DNA of 64,000 nucleotides from Euborellia annulipes (Eukaryota; Arthropoda; Insecta; Dermaptera; Anisolabididae): the NCBI GenBank assembly GCA_023213315.1, contig JAKCPI010001727.1, positions 23,823 to 87,822 of the forward strand, given 5' to 3'. Position numbers and translations under genes: made by a program. Shown in pieces: positions 51,805 through 61,341 of this stretch. How positions within the stretch are numbered: the stretch's first letter is position 1; the number at the start of each line of letters is the position of its first letter. The notes under the pieces were generated by a model, which saw only the letters and a program-made list of their open reading frames with translations, was not told the origin of the DNA and searched no databases.

Positions 51805-51985
51805 TTTCTCAGTTGTCTATGCTACAAAGAGAATTCATTCCAGTGTTTAAATATTTGTTGGTTTATTTTATCTTGGTATGCTGAGATTGAAGAAATTGAA
51901 TTGATGACTTCTATTGATTTTGATTGCTTGATGACAAACATTTTTATCCTAATCAAGAAACTCATGTCATGGAATGGTTTACTGA
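51805..51985 (+). pseudogene. Fossil IR 5' end
   Basis: TCAGTTGTCTATGCTACAAA (promoter), then coding matches FQCLNICWFILSWYAEIEEI, ELMTSIDFDCLM, a deletion, and KHFYPNQETHVM. The start codon has been removed by a small deletion just after the initiator block. At about 51975 it joins unrelated sequence that ends near 52130 with AAATGAATGAATAAATCA, possibly a LINE 3' end. Confidence 0.78.
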
Positions 51986-52144
51986 GCGATACCGTGAGTC
52001 ACAATATCGAGGAATAGATGTGGGAGTCCATTTTGAGTCCGAAGAACGATAGGGAGATGGACTTTGCCTACAACCTCTTGATGGGTAAAAGAATCCAGTT
52101 AGAAGCAATCTCCTTGTATATTAAATGAATGAATAAATCAATTC

Positions 52145-52215
52145 TGCCCAATTGTATATTGTAGAAGAGATATTGGGTTTCTTTCTTTTACAAAGGATAT
52201 TCGATATCTTAGAGT
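52145..52215 (+). pseudogene. Fossil IR S2 fragment
   Basis: TTGTATATTGTAGAAGAGAT, ATTGGGTTTCTTTCTTTTAC, AAAGGATATTCG: LYIVEEILGF...YKGYS. Same location relative to the next gene as the other S2 relics. Confidence 0.72.
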
Positions 52216-52387
52216 AATTTCATTTTTATTTAAATAAATTAAGAACTGATATCATTAATTTTATTGATCACGGAGGCCAGAGTCGCACAAAGTTCGAAGT
52301 ATAATTAATTAAATTAAATAATTATAGTGATGGGTAGAGTTAATTATTTGGAGAAAGAAAAATCATTAATAACTAATAAGGGTCAAA

Positions 52388-52449
52388 CATGCAATAGAAT
52401 TAATTTATTTTTCAGTTGAATTTATGACACAAAGAGAAAAGGTTTAAAA
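52388..52449 (+). promoter_or_regulatory. Promoter: CATGCAAT box and initiator
   Basis: CATGCAATAGAATTAATTTA, then TCAGTTGAATTTATGACACA. The box is 26 bp before the initiator A, which is 36 nt before the ATG. Confidence 0.52.
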
Positions 52450-54273
52450 ATGAATTTATTCCCTTGTTTAAACATTTTTTGGTTTATTTTATCTTCGTAT
52501 GCTGAGATTAAAGAAATTGAATTGATGACTTCTTTGGATTTTGATTACTTGATAAGCTGGATTGAGAAACATTTTGATCCTAATCAAGAAACGGATGTCT
52601 ATATCAATATGGAATATAAAAAAATAAATGAATTATTAAAGCAAGTAAATTCAAAAATAAATGGAATCTTCATTAAAAACCTTTGGATTTTGAATAATAA
52701 ATTCATTCGAGATGCTCCAGGGAAGAATATTTTAATAATTAATCCGGAGGTAATATTGGAAATAAATTTTCATTCGGTGGATAGAATTATTATGTTCTTT
52801 GATGATAAAGAGGTTCACAAAAATTGTACAATAAACCTTACTCACTTGGCAGATGATTACACTTTTCTCTTCAGAACTTTGTATATCTTCTACATGCCAG
52901 ATAATTGTGATGATAAATATAAAATATTTATTAGGAAACCTTGGGAAGAGAATCATACTGAAATAACGGGAACTTATGAATCTCTGTATTTTCATCGACC
53001 CAATTTAGAAGGTAGCACTCTTTCCTATATTAACAAGAAAACTCTAAAAGATGAAATGAAATTAGAAGGGAAAGATATAGCAATCAGAGACTATATTCTT
53101 CAAAAATGGAACGCAATCGAAGGAGAGTTCAAGTTGTCAGATATTGATATATATGTATCAAGAGAGCCCGGGTTTTCGAAAGATTTTCAAAATGCTTACC
53201 ATATGATGTCTTTATGTGTGGTCGTTCATAAAAGTCCAACTCTTGAACCATGGGATGTTATTATTAGAAGTTTTCACTGGAAAGTTTGGATGTGGTGTTG
53301 TATAACGTTGGTATTGGGTGTAATCGCCTGGTATTTAATTGAAACTTTTACAAAATCTAAACCTAGAAGTTTATCAAGGTTAATCATACATTTTGGACAA
53401 ATCTATAGTCTTTTTTGGTCTGAACCAGTTCATTGGTTGGATAAGATAACGCACATTTCAGAAAGGATTCTAACAGTGACTTTGATGTTTGTTTCCATTA
53501 TTCTTCTCTCTGGTCTCCAATCAAGTTTGTTCTCTTTGATCAACTCTCCTGGGACATATCCAGATATCAACACTTTGGAAGAATTGAAAAACTCTAAAAT
53601 AGAGATTTTTTGTAAATTCAATGAAGTTTGTAATTATTTATTTGGACGGAATAAGTTTGAAGCTGATCCATTTTTGCAACAATTAGGTGATCTTTGGAAC
53701 GTGACTTATATTGAGGTGAATGATACATTTTTCACGGTGAATATGCCACGGGACATCTATTTGGAATTCATTTCTTTTAACTTAACAGAACTAAATTATG
53801 ACAATGGCTCTATCACATATTTTGAATTTACTCAAAATGTTTCACTAAATAATGTTAATCTTAATTCTAATATTTCTTTAATTTTGCCTTGTGCTGAAGC
53901 TCGAGATGCACTTTCATCAATTGGAATATATTCAGCTGAATTGCACATTATAGACGAGATCTTGGGTGTGTTTCCTCTACTTTATAAAGGTTATTATAAA
54001 AATTTAATATTTCCTAAAGAACTTGGTGCAATTCTTTTACGATTTTATGAGAATGGAATTGCCCAATGGTTGGATCATATTGACGAATGGAGGAAATTAA
54101 TTAAACAATTAATTCAAAATAGATATCGTTCAAATTCTAAAGTTCGTGTTTTTATTTTGGAAGACTTAGAAGGAGCTTTTATTATTTTAATATTCGGGAA
54201 TGCTCTAGCAATTTTGATATTCATAATAGAATTAATTATTGGTAAAATTAGCCAAATGCCAAAGTTTTCTTGA
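52450..54273 (+). CDS. Divergent ionotropic receptor (subfamily B, C-terminal type QMPKFS)
   Basis: Intact, 607 residues. Signal peptide MNLFPCLNIFWFILSSYA. N-terminal block SWIEKHFDPNQETDVYIN, RTLYIFYMPDNCDDKYKIF. S1 VSREPGFSKDFQNAYHMMSL, M1 280-302 (CITLVLGVIAWYLIETF), pore SLFWSEPVHW, M2 SERILTVTLMFVSIILLSGL, S2 with EFTQNVSLNNVNLNSNISLI and AEARDALSSIGIYSAELHI, M3 about 576-598 (FIILIFGNALAILIFIIEL), tail KISQMPKFS. Forms a branch with the copies at 57194 and 61342 (FTQNVSLNN in the former, LIFGN M3 in both). A transposon lies only 24 bp after the stop and probably supplies the 3' UTR. The only intact member of its branch. Confidence 0.9.
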   Translation: MNLFPCLNIFWFILSSYAEIKEIELMTSLDFDYLISWIEKHFDPNQETDVYINMEYKKINELLKQVNSKINGIFIKNLWILNNKFIRDAPGKNILIINPEVILEINFHSVDRIIMFFDDKEVHKNCTINLTHLADDYTFLFRTLYIFYMPDNCDDKYKIFIRKPWEENHTEITGTYESLYFHRPNLEGSTLSYINKKTLKDEMKLEGKDIAIRDYILQKWNAIEGEFKLSDIDIYVSREPGFSKDFQNAYHMMSLCVVVHKSPTLEPWDVIIRSFHWKVWMWCCITLVLGVIAWYLIETFTKSKPRSLSRLIIHFGQIYSLFWSEPVHWLDKITHISERILTVTLMFVSIILLSGLQSSLFSLINSPGTYPDINTLEELKNSKIEIFCKFNEVCNYLFGRNKFEADPFLQQLGDLWNVTYIEVNDTFFTVNMPRDIYLEFISFNLTELNYDNGSITYFEFTQNVSLNNVNLNSNISLILPCAEARDALSSIGIYSAELHIIDEILGVFPLLYKGYYKNLIFPKELGAILLRFYENGIAQWLDHIDEWRKLIKQLIQNRYRSNSKVRVFILEDLEGAFIILIFGNALAILIFIIELIIGKISQMPKFS

Positions 54274-54550
54274 CTTATCTCTCAGGAGTATATTAAGTAG
54301 GGTGGTCGCAAGAAATTGATGTCCGAATATCTTTGGCGGGAACCTCTAGAAAGTTGCCAAATTATGTAAAAGTGAGATAGGGAAAGGATGAGCGTGATCG
54401 AATAACCCTAAGACCTGCCTCAACGGCCCTGAAGTTTAGTAAAACTTGATGGAGACAGATCAAGGGTAGCCTTGTCTAAACTTCTAAAATCATTTGTGGT
54501 ATTTAAACCAAGAGCAGGTTGCTTTTGCTTTTTTTGATAATACTTTAGAT

Positions 54551-54660
54551 CAGTGGTTCCCAACCGGTGTGTCCCGGCACCCAAGGATGCCGCGAGAATG
54601 GCTAAGGGGTGCCGCGATATTTAGATGAACGAGATATTTAGATGAACAACAAAAAAAAAA
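54551..54660 (+). mobile_element. hAT-type 5' end fragment
   Basis: CAGTGGTTCCCAACCGGTGT, CCCGGCACCCAAGGATGCCG, as at 11324. No matching right end was found before 55650, so this copy is truncated. Confidence 0.6.
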
Positions 54661-54981
54661 TAATAAAAAGGCGGGAAAAAAAGTTAGCGATCGTGAATGT
54701 TTTTAAACTTTTCACTTTTCTTGACGTTCAGAAGAAATATTAAGGCTAAAATAATTCCTTTTAATCCCTCCATATTTAATTCGTGGCCCTTCGATTAAGA
54801 GGTGGAAATAACATAAGTAGGGGCTCTCCCCCAAAAACGGTACGGAGTGGGGGAAAACGGAGGTCATATTTGGATTCAGGAGGTCATTTTACTTAAGAAT
54901 GTGATGAAATTATTTCGGAACTCGAAAAAAAATTTCATTACCCCTATTAGTGTTATTTGAAAATCAATGTGATGTGCCTCT

Positions 54982-55326
54982 TAAAGGTGGAATTCCGAGC
55001 AACGCGACAGAGCGGCAGCGTCAATAGCGTCACTGTAGCCGTGACACTGCCGTGACGTCATTGCCGCTCTGGCGGCAGTGACACTGCCCCGTTGTTCTCG
55101 ATCGGCCGCTGCCGGAGCGTTGTCATAACAAAACAATAAACAAAATGGCGGACTTCAACGAAAATGAAGATGAAATATTGATAGGATTAACATTTTTTAG
55201 GTAAGGACAATAGGTCGCGTTTGTTTACTGACGCCGACATCGGAAGCCACAAGCGCGACACTGTCGCGGCTGCAGTGACGCTATTGACGCTGCCGCTCTG
55301 TCGCGTTGCTCGGAATTCCACCTTAA
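54982..55326. mobile_element. Harbinger-like MITE with 65-bp inverted ends and a relic exon
   Basis: Element 54985-55323 (339 bp), TAA on each side. The inverted ends AGGTGGAATTCCGAGCAACG... agree perfectly for 51 bp and, with three mismatches, to 65 bp. G+C-rich relative to the window. Inside, ATGGCGGACTTCAACGAAAA (from 55145) gives MADFNENEDEILIGLTFF, followed directly by a good 5' splice site (AGGTAAGG). It therefore looks like the first exon of an autonomous parent. Confidence 0.8.
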
Positions 55327-55650
55327 CCATATTCGATTTTTTGTCCATACCATGAAAACCGTTGGTTTTACTAAAGAATGTTAAAGGACTTTTTTTAAGT
55401 AAATTTAATGCTCTTCAAAAAATTACTGATGAACTTTTTTGTTGGACTAACCGTTTAGGAGTTTCAGATGTTAATAGTCAAATTTAGGGGAATCGATGAA
55501 CTTTAGGGCCGATGAGGCAGGTCTTATCGTTATCCGATCGAGCTCAAACTTTCACAATCTACTTTTTACACAAATTGTCAACTTTTAAGAGGTTCCCGCC
55601 GAAAATACATCCAAAAAAATTTTCTCCCCTTATACCTTGCAACCACCCTA

Positions 55651-56370
55651 TTACTAAGCCTATTTTTTGTTTCTTATTAATTAATACTGTATATAATAAT
55701 ACTATCAACATTTTCATGTAATACAATAAATGGGCAATTATTTATGTAAGAATCTGGAAATGTTACCAGAATTCAAGACAGAAAACTGTAAACTCAGGAA
55801 TACCTCATAAAACCTATCATGAACAAAAAAAAAAAAAAAAAAAAAAAAAACGAAATATGAAGTTTCTGTAAATTAGCGGAAGAAATCCCAGCTAATCTCC
55901 TCAAATAGAGTTATCTGAACCCAAAGAAGGTCTAATTCAGATTCCTGACTTTTAGCATGTCCCTGGCCTGGAGAAAATACTCTCCTACACACCTTAAGAA
56001 AATGATAAATAGATTCTGTCGAAGTGGAATTGGAATTGCATTTAGTTCTAAACAATGTTGAGATATTATGGGGCAATAAGAAACTCCATTTCCTTTTTCA
56101 AAGATTATTCAGGAACATACATCAATTTCTTTTTTTCATACTTCATTGTTTGTGTTTTTTTTACCATAATTTTATATGTATTGTGAAAAAAATATTAAAA
56201 TCTTTCTTTAATTAGAATCTTGGTTTATTTTTCCTCATTATTATTTTGGAATAATCTTGTTGACATATGTCACGAATTATGTTTTAATTATGAACTTTGA
56301 TGATGTACATTAATAATTGCTCATTCATTAATAAGATCTAATAAATGAGCAATTATTAACGTAAGGATTT
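55651..56370. other. Spacer with an array-specific repeat
   Basis: AATTATTTATGTAAGAATCT, then GATTCCTGACTTTTAGCATG and GAGAAAATACTCTC, a block repeated at 59100-59800 and 63540-63830. Includes about 28 A at 55827-55850. No gene. Confidence 0.55.
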
Positions 56371-56510
56371 GAGAATATTACAAGAAATTAATTAAAGAGA
56401 TAACATTTTTAAATTCTAAGGTTCGTTTTGTTTTTGAGGATCTATAAGGAGCAGAATGCTGGTAGGAAATACTCCTGCAGCTGGAATGTAATTAAAACTA
56501 TGAGTTAAAT
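56371..56510 (+). pseudogene. Fossil IR C-terminal fragment
   Basis: AAATTAATTAAAGAGATAAC, AAATTCTAAGGTTCG (NSKVR), GTTTTTGAGGATCTATAAGG (VFEDL, then stop) and GGAAATACTCCTGCAGCTG (GNTPAA). The last 45 codons of a receptor, with indels inside M3. The usual 3' flank follows (CACAAGCTATTATTTTTTCC). Confidence 0.75.
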
Positions 56511-57130
56511 ACTTTTGAATTGGTTTCACAAGCTATTATTTTTTCCACTACTTGGAATACATATTCTAGGTCTTTTAAAAATAAACTTTGCAAAACTTAA
56601 TTTTATATTAAATAAATTGGGGTTGTCTTGTGATAAGAAAAAATCATTTTTGAAGTTAAAATTTACTTTAATAGACAATCAGGTATATTCTCTAAAAACA
56701 GACGATAAAATTTAAAATAAACAAATGGGTGTTAAAAACTAATGTAAAAACAATCAGCGTTAAAAAATGTGCTATTTTCTAAACAAAGTTTTAACAGTGA
56801 CGTTAACATGTTGCTTTTATTTCAAAGCTATCAAAATCATAACCTTACTTTTTAGGTAAATGACGCCAATTTTATTTTAAACAGGACGATAAAATATTAA
56901 ATGCACCCCCTAGACATGACATTAATTTTTAACACTATTTACTAAATTATAATGCATATTTTGTTGTTTTTGCATATCGATCCGAGCCCTAATCATAGAT
57001 TTTATCGATCAGGGAGGGTAGAGAAATGCTTACACAATATCTGAAGAAAAATTAAATAAATTAGTGACTATAATTTATTAAATAATTATAGTAACAGTTA
57101 AGGTTAATTATTAAGAGAAAGAAAAGTCGG
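56511..57130. other. Spacer
   Basis: 3'-flank start, then unassigned AT-rich DNA. At 56990 the array spacer resumes (TTTTATCGATCAGGGAGGGT). The open frame at 56515-56715 is not supported by anything. Confidence 0.45.
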
Positions 57131-57135
57131 TCGAA

Positions 57136-57193
57136 CATGCAATAGTATTATTTTGTCAGTTGACTTTATGATACAAAGAGAAAAGGGTTAAAT
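57136..57193 (+). promoter_or_regulatory. Promoter: CATGCAAT box and initiator
   Basis: CATGCAATAGTATTATTTTG, then TCAGTTGACTTTATGATACA. The box is 22 bp before the initiator A, which is 36 nt before the ATG. Confidence 0.52.
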
Positions 57194-59016
57194 ATGAAGT
57201 TATTCACGTGCTTAAATATTTGTTGGTTTATTTTATCTTCGTATTCTGAGATTGAAGAAATTGAATTGATGATTTCTTTGGATTTCGATTATTTGATGAG
57301 TTGGATTGACAAACATTTTGATCCTAATCAAGAAACTTATGTCCTTTTTAATAAGGAATATAAAAATGTAAATGAATTATCAAAGAAGATAAATTTTAAA
57401 ATGAATACAAATTTCATAAAAGGTTTTTGGGGTTTTGATACTAAATTCATTCGAAAAGCTCCAGGCAAGAATATTTTAATGATCAATCCGAAGATAGTGT
57501 TCGAAATAAATTTCCATTCGATGGATAGGATTATTATTTTTTTTGATGATAAAAGAGTGCTCAAAAATTGTACCATAAATTTTACTCACTTGGCAATTGA
57601 TTACACTAATCTCTTCAGAACTTTGTATATCTTCCACATGCCAGATAATTGTGATGATAAATATAAAATATTTATTAGGAAACCTTGGGAAAAGAATCAT
57701 ACTGAACTAACAGGAACTTATGAGTCTCTGTATTTTCATCGACCCAATTTAGAAGGTATTACTCTTTCCTATATTAGCAAGAAAACTCTAAAAGATGAAA
57801 TGAAATTGGAAGGAAAAGATATACCAATCAGAGACTATATTCTTCAAAAATGGAACGCCATCGAGGGAGAGTTTAAATCGTCGAAAACAGATATGTATGT
57901 ATCAAGAGAGCCCGGGCTTTCGACAGATTTTCCAAACGCGTATCATATGATGTCTTTGTGTGTGGTCGTTCATAAAAGTCCAACTCTTGAATCTTGGAAA
58001 GCGATTTTTAGAAGTTTCCACTGGAAAGTTTGGATGTGGTGTTGGATAACTTTGGTGTTCTCTGTGATTGCCTGGTTCTTGATTGAAAATTTTGTAAGAT
58101 TCCAACCTAAAACTTTATCAAGATTCATCGCGAATTTTGGACAAATCTATAGTTTATTTTGGTCTGAATCTGTTCATTGGCTGGGTAAGGTAACGCACAT
58201 TTCAGAAAGGATTATAACAGTGACTTTGATGTTTGTTTCTATTATTATCATCTCCGGTCTCCAATCAAGTTTGTTCTCTTTGATCAACTCTCCTGGTACT
58301 TATCCACATATCAACACTCTGGAGGAATTAAAAAACTCTAAATTAGAGATTTTTTGTAAATTCAATGAGATTTGCAGCTTTCTATTTGGGCAGAATAGGT
58401 TTGAAGCTGATCCATTTTTGCAAAAATTAGGTGAGGTCTGGAACGTGACTTATATTAATGTAAATATGTCATATTTCATAAGTAATATACCACAGGATAT
58501 CTATTTAGAATCCATTTCTTTCAACTTAACAGATCCTGATAATGAGAATGACTCTATCACATATTTTGAATTTACTCAAAATGTTTCACTAAATAATGTT
58601 TATCTTAATTCTAATATTTCTTTAATTTTGCCTTGTGATGAAGCTCGAGATGCACTTTCATCAATTGGAATATATTCTGCCGAATTGCATATTGTAAAAG
58701 AGATTTTGGGTGTTTTTCCACTACTTTATAATGGTTATTTTACAAATTTAATATTCCCTAAAGAACTTGGAGAAATTCTTTTAAGATTTTATGAGAATGG
58801 AATTGCACAATGGCTGGATCACATGACCGAGTGGAGGAAATTAATTCAAGTTTTAATTCAAAATAGAAATCGTTCAAATTCTAAAGTTCGTATTTTTATT
58901 TTAGAAGACTTAGAAGGTGCTTTATTATTTTAATATTCGGAAATAGTCTAGCGATTGTAATAATCTTAATAGAACTAATCATTGTTAAAATTCGTCAGCC
59001 GCAAAGGTTGTTTTAA
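57194..59016 (+). pseudogene. Ionotropic receptor truncated in M3 by a 1-bp deletion (subfamily B)
   Basis: Open from MKLFTCLNICWFILSSYS through M1 (ITLVFSVIAWFLIENFV), pore SLFWSESVHW, M2 and S2 to EDLEGALLF, with a stop at 58931-58933. Relatives have GAGCTTTTATTATT where this reads GTGCTTTATTATT. Past the missing T the M3 codons and tail (KIRQPQRLF) remain intelligible to a TAA at 59014-59016. The protein as read (579 residues) lacks M3, so it should not form a normal channel subunit. The same deletion is found in the copy at 61342. The rest is undamaged and the promoter is intact. Confidence 0.85.
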
Positions 59017-60000
59017 CCAATCTTTCTGGAATGTACTAAGCTTTCCATTAATTTGTTTCTTCTTAACGTGTATATAATAACACCATTCACATATTCATGT
59101 AATAAATGAGCAATTATTAATGTAAGAGACTGACAATATTTCCGACAGGAAATTTAGGGGACACATGTAAAAACGGCTTATGAAGATACTGTAAATCAGC
59201 AGACCAGCCATTCTCCTCAAGGCGATACTCATCGACAAATGTAGGAATGTCATATAAAAAAAAAATCTTAATATTGCTTGAGATATAGCTGGTATGTTAC
59301 AAGCAATTTTATGTATATTAATACCCACAACTCTATATTTGACTCAATGTACTGGTATTTGAGTTCACACTCTCAAAAATGAACTAAGAATGGCGTTATC
59401 TAATTAAATCCGAAAATGAATCCAATACCCTTGAGTTTCATTTCATAAAGGCGTATTTCCTGGCTGACAGTTCATATTGTTAAAATACAACAACCATTTC
59501 ACAAATCGTCAAATAAAGGAAAATATTGAGAGCGTATTATCTGGCGTCGAAGCAGATCCAATTTAGATTCCTGACTTCTAGGAGGTTGTTGTTGTGGAGA
59601 ATATACTTGAAACGGGACACATACATTAGGGGAAAACAGTACTAAAGATTCTGGAAGTCGAAGTGCAACGCAATACCCGACCGCGAAAAATTGAAATTAC
59701 ACACTCTAAACAATGCTGAAAGAGAAATTATGGGATACTAAGAAACTCCCTTTCCTTTTTCTAACAAGGATTATACGGCGTAGTTTATTTTAATATTTTA
59801 TCTTTTTTCTTTCATACTTCATTGTTTGTGGGTTTTTATCCTTGTTTTATGTATATTTGGAAAAAAAATATTAAAATATTAGAATCTTTGTTTATTTTTC
59901 CTCTATATTATTTTGTAACTAACTTGATGTCATATGCCACGAATATTTTTTAATTATGAACTTTGAAAGTTGTAATATATGAGTAAATTATTAACGTAAG
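59017..60000. other. Spacer with array-specific repeat
   Basis: GAGCAATTATTAATGTAAGA, AGACCAGCCATTCTCCTCAA and ATTTAGATTCCTGACTTCTA recur at 63535-63800 and in part at 55730-56100. 59340-59560 is not matched. No gene. Confidence 0.5.
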
Positions 60001-60009
60001 AATCTGAGA

Positions 60010-60498
60010 TTACCAGAAATTAAACGGTTAATTCAAAATAGAAATTTTCCAAATTCTAAGGCTCGTGTTTTTGTTTTTAAGGATCTAGAACAGTGGCTCC
60101 CAACCAGTATGCCCCGGCACCCAAGGGTCCTGCGAGACGTTGAGATAACCAACAAAAAAATTGCTCTATACTTAAGCTATCAAAATTATTGATGTATTTT
60201 TATTCAGTGACTGTAGTAATAAAGTTTATCATGTTATGTTATGGTGTACATTAGGCTACTTATTATACCGTATATTTCAATAAATTTACATATTAAACTA
60301 ATTTTTTTTAATTCAAGGAAGAGTGTCCATAGTGTTAAATGTTATTCCCACCCACTGTTGGAGTGCCGTGAACTTCAAAAAGTTGGGAAACTCTGATTTA
60401 GAAGGAGTAATTATTAGTCTCTTAATAGGAAATACTCTCGCCACTGTAATATTCATAATAGAAGTAATTTCTGTTGAATCTAAACGATGGAATAAATA
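60010..60498 (+). pseudogene. Fossil IR C-terminus split by a hAT element
   Basis: Left part (60020-60090): AATTCAAAATAGAAATTTTC, CAAATTCTAAGG and GTTTTTGTTTTTAAGGATCT (IQNRNFPNSK... VFVFKDL). Right part (60404-60498): the rest of M3, LIGNTLATVIFIIEVI, and SVESKRWNK with a stop at about 60498. Removing the insert and one target copy would leave a nearly continuous C-terminal region, so this fragment decayed slowly or recently. Everything upstream of the S2 end is missing. Confidence 0.82.
60083..60403. mobile_element. Short hAT-type MITE with 8-bp target duplication
   Basis: Element 60091-60395 (305 bp) between CAGTGGCTCCCAACCAGTAT and AGTTGGGAAACTCTG. Target copies ATCTAGAA (60083-60090) and ATTTAGAA (60396-60403) differ at one base. 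The target is the Asp-Leu-Glu codons at the start of M3. Related to the element at 11324 but with a deleted interior. Confidence 0.82.
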
Positions 60499-60990
60499 AA
60501 TACATTTGAAGTCATTTCACAAGCTATTATTTTTTTTTTCCATTACTTGAAATACATATCTTAAGATTTGTTTCGTGCGAACTTTTTAGAAGTGTGGTGT
60601 CCTTTTCTTGTAGGCACTTAACTCAAACCATACCCATATATTTATTTCTTGGAGTAACTCATGGAACATTAAGTCATATTTCAAACATAAATGAATTCCA
60701 CATCTATTTTTAATAAAATTTTCGAGCGGTTCAGAAAATTTCTCTAATACAATGATCTCGATAAATTCCAGAGTTTTTTTTTTTTAAAAAACAAAAGATA
60801 GGTATTACTTAAATGGCATCAGGAACACAAACATTTACGAATCGATATTCATTAAAAATTACAAATACGAATTCTATTATTTATGAGTACGTATTTATTT
60901 ATTGAATTATGATTTAGATTTTTGCAGAATAACGCTACTCTTGATTCTTCAAATTACGCCGTCACATAATTAAGTTTAATAGCACGAATT
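60499..60990. repeat. 3'-flank block and spacer
   Basis: CACAAGCTATTATTTTTTTT, GTGGTGTCCTTTTCTTGTAG and GGAGTAACTCATGGAAC, as after other subfamily B genes. No gene. Confidence 0.6.
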
Positions 60991-61009
60991 TCAAAAAAAT
61001 TAATTATCC

Positions 61010-61130
61010 TCTGAGTAAAGTTTTCATGAAAACACTCTTAATATGCAATAAATCTCCAATTGGAATATATTATAGAAGATTTTGGGTGATTTTCCTTTTC
61101 TTTACAAAGGGTATTCGTTATCGGAGACTA
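61010..61130 (+). pseudogene. Fossil IR S2 fragment
   Basis: CAATTGGAATATATTATAGA, AGATTTTGGGTGATTTTCCT and TTACAAAGGGTATTCGTTAT: the EEILGVFPLLYKGY block with indels. Same unit position as at 31950, 35341, 43185 and 52145. Confidence 0.72.
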
Positions 61131-61278
61131 CTTTCATTTAGATTTAATAAATAAGGAAGTGAAATTTTAAAAATAATAAAAAAATATTCAGCTGGATTAT
61201 CTAGCAGATTAAAGCTTATTAAATAATTATAGTAATGCTTAGAGATAAAAATATATTTACTAGGTAATCACGTTCAAA

Positions 61279-61341
61279 CATGCAATAGTAAAAAGTTATT
61301 TTGTCAGTTGAATTTATGATACAAACAGGAAAGGGTTAAAA
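61279..61341 (+). promoter_or_regulatory. Promoter: CATGCAAT box and initiator
   Basis: CATGCAATAGTAAAAAGTTA, then TCAGTTGAATTTATGATACA, with the initiator A 36 nt before the ATG. Well kept although the gene is broken. Confidence 0.5.

Larger units (their letters stand above)
54298..55650. mobile_element. Long imperfect-TIR transposon of unassigned family, with nested inserts
   Basis: Ends TAGGGTGGTCGCAAG and (inverted) TAGGGTGGTTGCAAGG. Similarity continues inward for about 140 bp on each side (GCGGGAACCTCT, GATCG...TAAGACCTGCCTCA, CGGCCCT). Flanking 8-mers ATATTAAG and TTACTAAG agree at six positions; a TA target is the alternative. The middle contains a hAT end at 54551 and a palindromic MITE at 54985-55323. 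No transposase. Confidence 0.72.
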
